Shown in pieces: positions 4,979 to 8,938 of a DNA stretch of 8,938 nucleotides. The DNA is from Alphaproteobacteria bacterium (GTDB lineage Bacteria; Pseudomonadota; Alphaproteobacteria; Paracaedibacterales; CAIULA01). The notes beneath the pieces were generated by a model. That model saw only the letters and a list, made by a program, of their open reading frames with translations. It did no database searches and was not told where the DNA came from. The stretch covers positions 1-8,938 of the forward strand of contig JAIEMR010000064.1 in assembly GCA_019751935.1 (NCBI GenBank), given 5' to 3'. The stretch's first letter is position 1. Every line of letters starts with the position of its first letter. A program made the position numbers and the translations under genes.

Positions 4979-6746
4979 CTTGCAACTCCTCTAACTCTAA
5001 CCACCTCAGTTCAGCCTCATCTAATTTTTGGCGTTTAGCAGCCAAATCATTCGTAAACTTTAAAAAATCCTGTGGGTGTTTTTCATAAAAACTTGGATCT
5101 GCTAATTTTGTTTCCATAATGTTAATCTCTTGGCTGAGTTTGTCCATAACCCCAGGCAATTGCTCCAGCTCGCGCTTTTGGTTGTAAGAAAGACGTGTTT
5201 TCGGCTGAGTTGACGTTTGCTTTGGTGCTGTTGAAACCTGTTTTTTTGCAGCGTCTTCAACAGGTTTTGCTCTTTGCCTTAGATAATCAGCATAACCGCC
5301 AACATATTCATTAACGATTCCATTTCCTTCAACGGCAATAATACTGGTAGTCAGTTTGTCCAAAAAATCACGATCATGGCTTACAAGTAAAAGAGTTCCC
5401 TCATAATCACTCAAAAGATCTACAAGTAAATCAAGGGTATCCATATCCAAATCATTGGTGGGCTCGTCCAAAACCAATAGGTTACCGGTTTGCGCCAATG
5501 ACTTAGCAAGCACCAGACGGTTTTTCTCTCCGCCCGATAAAATACTCACCTGCCCTCTTATCTGTTTTTCATTGAATAAAAAATCTTTTAAGTATGATAC
5601 CACGTGGCGCGGTTTGCCTTGGACCATCACTTGATCTCCGCCTTGTGGACAAAGGGTTTGCCAGAGTGTATCCTCTTGGCTCAAAGTCTCCCGCATTTGA
5701 TCAAAATAAATCAGCTGAATATTCGCCCCTATTTTAACAGTGCCACTATCTGGCTGCAGCTTTCCAACAAGCAATTTTAAAAGTGTTGTCTTACCGGCGC
5801 CATTAGGGCCAATGATTCCAATCCGCTCACCCTTTATAATACGCGTTGTAAAGGGTTTTATAATTGCACGGTCACCAAAGGATTTTGTTATACCATGGAC
5901 CTCACAAACCATTTTACTGCCATAGCCGCCCTCAACTGTTTCTAACTTTACTTTGCCAGCTTGATTTGATAGATGTTCTTTTTTCTCGCCTCTTAGGGCA
6001 TGAAGTCTTCTAAGACGTCCTTGGTTTCTTTTTCGCCTTGCTGTAACACCGCGGTGAAGCCATTCATTTTCAAGGCGAAGTCTAGAATTGAGACGCTCTA
6101 ACTGGCGCTCTTCGTCATCTAAAATTTGCTCTGACCAAATATCATAATCCTTAAAGCCCTTACCATGCTCATGTGCTTTGCCGCGATCTAACCACCAAGT
6201 TGACGTAGACACATTTTCCAAAAAGGTACGGTCATGGCTAATGACAATCAAAGCGCCTCTGTATTGCCCCAGATAATCCTCTAGCCATTCAATTGTGGGA
6301 AGGTCCAAGTGGTTGGTAGGCTCATCCAATATCAAAACATCAGAGTCTACAGCTAACACTTGAGCGAGCGCCACGCGCCGCCTTTCACCACCTGACAATG
6401 AATCCATCAAACGATCACCAGGTACTCCAAGTTTTCCTAAAATGGATTCAGCCATAAAGGGCTCCGCACCATCCTCCATCACAAAATCAAAAACAGTTTT
6501 ATCAGGGGGAAGTACAACATCCTGGGCTAAATATTTAATAACAGTTCCTGGTTGAATGAATCTTTCGCCTTTATCAACTTCAAATAAACCACTCAAGCAT
6601 TTCAGCAAAGTCGATTTGCCTGAGCCGTTGCGTCCCACAAGACAAACTTTATCACCCATGCAAAGGCTTAGGGAAATCCCTTCAAATAAAGGTTTTCCTC
6701 CAAAAGTAAGGCTTACATCACGAAGCGACAAAATAGGCGTTGTCAT
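4962..6746 (-). CDS. uup: ABC-F family ATPase, Uup type
   Basis: A soluble twin-ATPase ABC-F protein of 594 residues from the ATG at 6744-6746, or 599 from GTG at 6759-6761. Positions below use the 599 numbering. The first domain has Walker A GRNGSGKST (43-51), signature LSGGE (122-126), Walker B DVLILDEPTNHLD (141-153) and SHD (175-177). The linker at about 208-260 is rich in Arg and Leu, as in the tRNA-contacting arm of ABC-F proteins. The second domain has GPNGAGKTT (318-326), LSGGE (408-412), LLVLDEPTNDLD (428-439) and SHD (461-463). There are no membrane segments. The charged C-terminal stretch at 500-599 fits the Uup coiled-coil domain. ABC-F proteins act on ribosomes; E. coli Uup also influences transposon excision and binds branched DNA. 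I prefer the ATG because MTTPILSLRDVSLTFGG matches the usual family start; neither start has a strong Shine-Dalgarno sequence. It heads a two-gene operon with the GNAT gene. Confidence 0.92.
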   Translation of the reverse strand: MTTPILSLRDVSLTFGGKPLFEGISLSLCMGDKVCLVGRNGSGKSTLLKCLSGLFEVDKGERFIQPGTVIKYLAQDVVLPPDKTVFDFVMEDGAEPFMAESILGKLGVPGDRLMDSLSGGERRRVALAQVLAVDSDVLILDEPTNHLDLPTIEWLEDYLGQYRGALIVISHDRTFLENVSTSTWWLDRGKAHEHGKGFKDYDIWSEQILDDEERQLERLNSRLRLENEWLHRGVTARRKRNQGRLRRLHALRGEKKEHLSNQAGKVKLETVEGGYGSKMVCEVHGITKSFGDRAIIKPFTTRIIKGERIGIIGPNGAGKTTLLKLLVGKLQPDSGTVKIGANIQLIYFDQMRETLSQEDTLWQTLCPQGGDQVMVQGKPRHVVSYLKDFLFNEKQIRGQVSILSGGEKNRLVLAKSLAQTGNLLVLDEPTNDLDMDTLDLLVDLLSDYEGTLLLVSHDRDFLDKLTTSIIAVEGNGIVNEYVGGYADYLRQRAKPVEDAAKKQVSTAPKQTSTQPKTRLSYNQKRELEQLPGVMDKLSQEINIMETKLADPSFYEKHPQDFLKFTNDLAAKRQKLDEAELRWLELEELQDESRA

Positions 6747-6761
6747 TGACTTATTAACCAC

Positions 6762-6818
6762 ATTCTCATAAACATTAACTATACTTAATAGGTTGTTAGA
6801 GTTGAGAGCAATATTAAA
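6762..6818. promoter_or_regulatory. Divergent promoter region between uup and lysK
   Basis: These 57 A+T-rich bases must carry the starts of two divergent transcripts. For lysK, TATACT at 6780-6785 is a good -10 hexamer 33 bases before the ATG, but no good -35 is seen at the right distance. For uup, minus-strand TTGCTC with TTAAGT 17 bases on is a weak pair. The -10 lies in a near-palindrome, ATTAACTATACTTAAT, which could serve both directions. GAGAG at 6804-6808 is the likely lysK ribosome-binding site. Confidence 0.4.
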
Positions 6819-8411
6819 ATGTCAAAAGTGGCGTTAGAGAGAACCCAAGAAATGAACGATATTTATATGAATGCCAAATCATGGCCCTTTGAAGAAGCAA
6901 GACGTATTCTAGATCGCATTCAAAATAAAGTTCCTGAAAAGGGGTACGTCCTTCTTGAAACTGGCTATGGCCCCTCTGGCCTTCCTCATATTGGAACCTT
7001 TGGTGAGGTTGCCCGAACATCGATGGTACGTCATGCCTTTAGCCAGCTTAGCGAGATTCCAACGCGCCTTTTTACATTTTCAGATGACATGGATGGCCTC
7101 CGCAAAGTGCCAGACAACGTGCCCAACCAAGATATGCTCAGACAACACATTGGCAAACCATTGACGATGATTCCAGACCCTTATGAAAAATATGAAAGTT
7201 TTGGCCATCATAACAATGCCATGCTAAAGCGATTTTTAGATTCCTTTGGTTTTGAATATGAATTTCAAAGCTCTAGCGATTGGTACAAAAGTGGCCGATT
7301 TGATGACGCACTTAGACTTGTTCTAGAGCACTATGACAAAATAATGGGTATTATGCTGCCAAGCCTGCGCGATGAACGGCGTGCAACCTATAGTCCATTT
7401 TTGCCGATCTGCCCACGGACAGGCATTGTCCTGCAAGTCCCCATGGTTGAGGTCCACCCGAAAACGGATACAATCGTTTATAAGGACCCTGAAACATCTA
7501 AACTGGTTGAAACTTTGGTTACAGGCGGTCATTGTAAGTTACAGTGGAAAGTTGACTGGGGGATGCGCTGGCAGGCATTTGAAGTTGATTATGAAATGTC
7601 AGGAAAAGATCTGATTGATTCAGTAAAACTTTCGACCCAAATCTGCAGGGCAATTGGCGGAAAACCCCCTGAGACACTCACCTATGAGCTATTCTTAGAT
7701 CAAGAAGGGCAAAAGATTTCAAAATCAAAGGGTAATGGCCTAACGATTGATGAATGGCTGACATACGCCCCTCCAGAAAGCCTTTCTTATTATATGTTCC
7801 AGGCGCCTCGCAAAGCCAAAAGGCTATATTTTGATGTCATTCCAAAGGCTGTTGATGAATACCTAAGTTTGGTTGCTAAATATCCAGAACAGTCCCTTGA
7901 ACTGCAAGCTGATAACCCCGTTTACCACATTCACAAAGGCGACGTTCCAAAAAGCGAAAGCGGCCTTGGTTTTAGCATTCTTTTAAACCTAGCCTCAGTT
8001 TGTAATACCGAAGATCCTGCTGTTCTGTGGGGGTTTGTTCAAAAATATCTGCCCGAATCAAGCCCAGAGAAAATGCCATTTTTAGATGAACTGATTAAGC
8101 ATGCGCTTGTTTACTATAGAGATTTTGTAAAACCGTCTAAACATTATAGAGAACCAACGGCCGAGGAGAAAGCTGCGCTTCAAGACCTTTACCAGACTTT
8201 AGGAAATATAGACGTCAATGCGCCGGCAGACGTTATTCAAACAGATGTGTTTGAGGTTGGAAAGCGTCATAACTTTACGGAATTGCGCGCATGGTTTGGA
8301 ACGCTTTACGAAGTGTTGTTAGGTCAAAAGGAAGGGCCACGTATGGGATCATTTATTGCCCTTTATGGCACCCAAAACATGCGCGACCTTATTGCCGAAA
8401 AACTTCAATAA
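6819..8411 (+). CDS. lysK: Class I lysyl-tRNA synthetase
   Basis: A 530-residue enzyme that charges tRNA-Lys with lysine using ATP in the cytoplasm. It belongs to the class I type, unrelated to the class II LysS of most bacteria and normal in alphaproteobacteria. The HIGH motif appears as PSGLPHIGT (52-60, His57-Ile58-Gly59) and the KMSKS motif as KISKSKGN (299-306); both are intact. GYGPSGLPHIGTFGEVART, FTFSDDMDGLRKVP (85-98) and WKVDWGMRWQAFEVDYEMSG (243-262) are typical of the class I family. Length is normal. The ATG at 6819 has a modest GAGAG 10 bases upstream; a second ATG at 6852 (MNDIYMNAKSW) is a possible alternative. It is divergent from uup and is followed after 24 bases by the YgjP-like gene on the same strand, so they may be co-transcribed. 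Confidence 0.96.
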   Translation: MSKVALERTQEMNDIYMNAKSWPFEEARRILDRIQNKVPEKGYVLLETGYGPSGLPHIGTFGEVARTSMVRHAFSQLSEIPTRLFTFSDDMDGLRKVPDNVPNQDMLRQHIGKPLTMIPDPYEKYESFGHHNNAMLKRFLDSFGFEYEFQSSSDWYKSGRFDDALRLVLEHYDKIMGIMLPSLRDERRATYSPFLPICPRTGIVLQVPMVEVHPKTDTIVYKDPETSKLVETLVTGGHCKLQWKVDWGMRWQAFEVDYEMSGKDLIDSVKLSTQICRAIGGKPPETLTYELFLDQEGQKISKSKGNGLTIDEWLTYAPPESLSYYMFQAPRKAKRLYFDVIPKAVDEYLSLVAKYPEQSLELQADNPVYHIHKGDVPKSESGLGFSILLNLASVCNTEDPAVLWGFVQKYLPESSPEKMPFLDELIKHALVYYRDFVKPSKHYREPTAEEKAALQDLYQTLGNIDVNAPADVIQTDVFEVGKRHNFTELRAWFGTLYEVLLGQKEGPRMGSFIALYGTQNMRDLIAEKLQ

Positions 8412-8435
8412 GCTTAATGAGGGGAAGAAAGGTCA

Positions 8436-8938
8436 GTGTTTTTTAAAAAATCCTCCCCTCTTCCCTCGCAGCTTGTTTTTAAAGAACAGACAATTGTTCT
8501 AAGACCATTAAGACGTTCAAAAAACTTGCGCCTTATGTACAATGCCAAGCAAAAGCAATTTAATTTAACGCTTCCCCTTTATGCAACGAAAAGTGATGTT
8601 CAAGGGTTTTTAGAGCGCGCAGAACCATGGTTTGAGAAAAAATTACAATCCCAAATCAAAAGTATTACCCCGCATCATGAGGGAACAATCAGCGTCATAG
8701 GAATGCCTTATAAAATTCACTTTCAAAAAGACATCAAACGAAAAGTTATTTTTGATTCAAATCTTGTATCGGTATTAGACCCCAAGGAACAGTTTTTACC
8801 CCTTCTTGAAAAAGGGATTCAATCTAAAATCTTAGAATTTTTAACCCAAACGTCAGAGACCTATGCCAAACACTTGAATGTTAGGGTTTCTAAGGTTTCG
8901 ATTCGTGATACTCACTCCAGATGGGGAAGTTGCTCTTC
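8436..8938 (+). CDS. YgjP/DUF45-type metallopeptidase-like protein, 3' end beyond the window
   Basis: An open frame of 167 codons runs from GTG 8436-8438 off the window edge. The last residues, VSIRDTHSRWGSCS, carry the R-x-x-x-SRWGSCS signature found in YgjP-like (DUF45) proteins just before the zinc-binding HExxH, which would lie beyond the window. An earlier part, VIGMPYKIHFQ, also fits the family. Since 167 residues precede the catalytic motif, the full protein should exceed 200 residues, as in the longer alphaproteobacterial versions. The start is inferred: GTG follows AAAGG by 4 bases and is 24 bases after lysK, and no ATG occurs before codon 34. It begins GTG-T6-A6, a run prone to slippage. 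The physiological role is not established; a metallopeptidase activity is predicted from the family. Confidence 0.8.
   Translation, partial: MFFKKSSPLPSQLVFKEQTIVLRPLRRSKNLRLMYNAKQKQFNLTLPLYATKSDVQGFLERAEPWFEKKLQSQIKSITPHHEGTISVIGMPYKIHFQKDIKRKVIFDSNLVSVLDPKEQFLPLLEKGIQSKILEFLTQTSETYAKHLNVRVSKVSIRDTHSRWGSCS

Noticed and set aside
6556..6771. Plus-strand open frame opposite the start of the Uup-type gene
   Set aside because: Complement of the conserved Walker A region; such frames arise commonly opposite ABC ATPases. The same applies to 5740-5925.
6955..7614. Several short frames on both strands within lysK
   Set aside because: They overlap a complete, conserved synthetase with both catalytic motifs; all are out-of-frame shadows.
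8436..8453. T6A6 run considered as a programmed -1 frameshift site
   Set aside because: In the reading frame (GTG TTT TTT AAA AAA TCC) it does not place an X XXY YYZ heptamer correctly, and no alternative long frame follows.
8419..8460. GAGGGGA/TCCCCTC stem considered as a terminator after lysK
   Set aside because: The loop is 28 bases, the T run is inside the loop rather than after the stem, and the right arm lies in the next coding region.

Overview
The window looks like chromosomal DNA from an A+T-rich alphaproteobacterium, most plausibly a host-associated lineage of the Holosporales/Rickettsiales kind. The reasons are a class I lysyl-tRNA synthetase (the LysK type, typical of alphaproteobacteria and archaea), low G+C, a large orphan exported protein, and palindromic intergenic elements whose units run from GTCAT to ATCCAG. 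The lineage assignment is inference; no rRNA or other marker gene is present.

Layout. Positions 1-132 hold an inverted-repeat element. A minus-strand gene at 133-1110 encodes a class I SAM-dependent methyltransferase with an N-terminal hydrophobic segment. A Rho-independent-like terminator near 1212-1249 closes the next minus-strand gene, an orphan protein of about 848-864 residues (1266-3812, probably starting further upstream near 3855-3860). Its upstream region carries a good sigma70-type promoter (3926-3954), a strong Shine-Dalgarno run and a six-codon leader ORF, but no ATG in the right frame. About 0.45 kb of A+T-rich intergenic DNA follows, with a second inverted-repeat element (4085-4166). 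Next is a small plus-strand gene for a 71-residue single-pass membrane protein (4315-4530), whose ribosome-binding site lies inside an inverted repeat. Convergent with it is a minus-strand pair: an ABC-F ATPase of the Uup type (4962-6746 or 6761) followed with a 17-nt overlap by a GNAT acetyltransferase (4544-4978). A short divergent promoter region separates these from plus-strand lysK (6819-8411). lysK is followed 24 nt later by a gene cut by the window edge, a YgjP/DUF45-type metallopeptidase-like protein (8436 to beyond 8938).

How the genes fit together. The right half is housekeeping: ribosome-associated ABC-F ATPase, lysine tRNA charging, and a conserved YgjP-type protein. The left half (1-4540) is accessory in character: a possibly exported or membrane-tethered methyltransferase, a signal-peptide-bearing orphan with faint ankyrin-like periodicity, a small membrane protein, and two repeat elements. 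No classical mobile element, CRISPR array, tRNA or rRNA gene was seen. The points most worth following up are the hidden N-terminus and unusual start of the orphan protein, and the hairpin over the ribosome-binding site of the small membrane protein.
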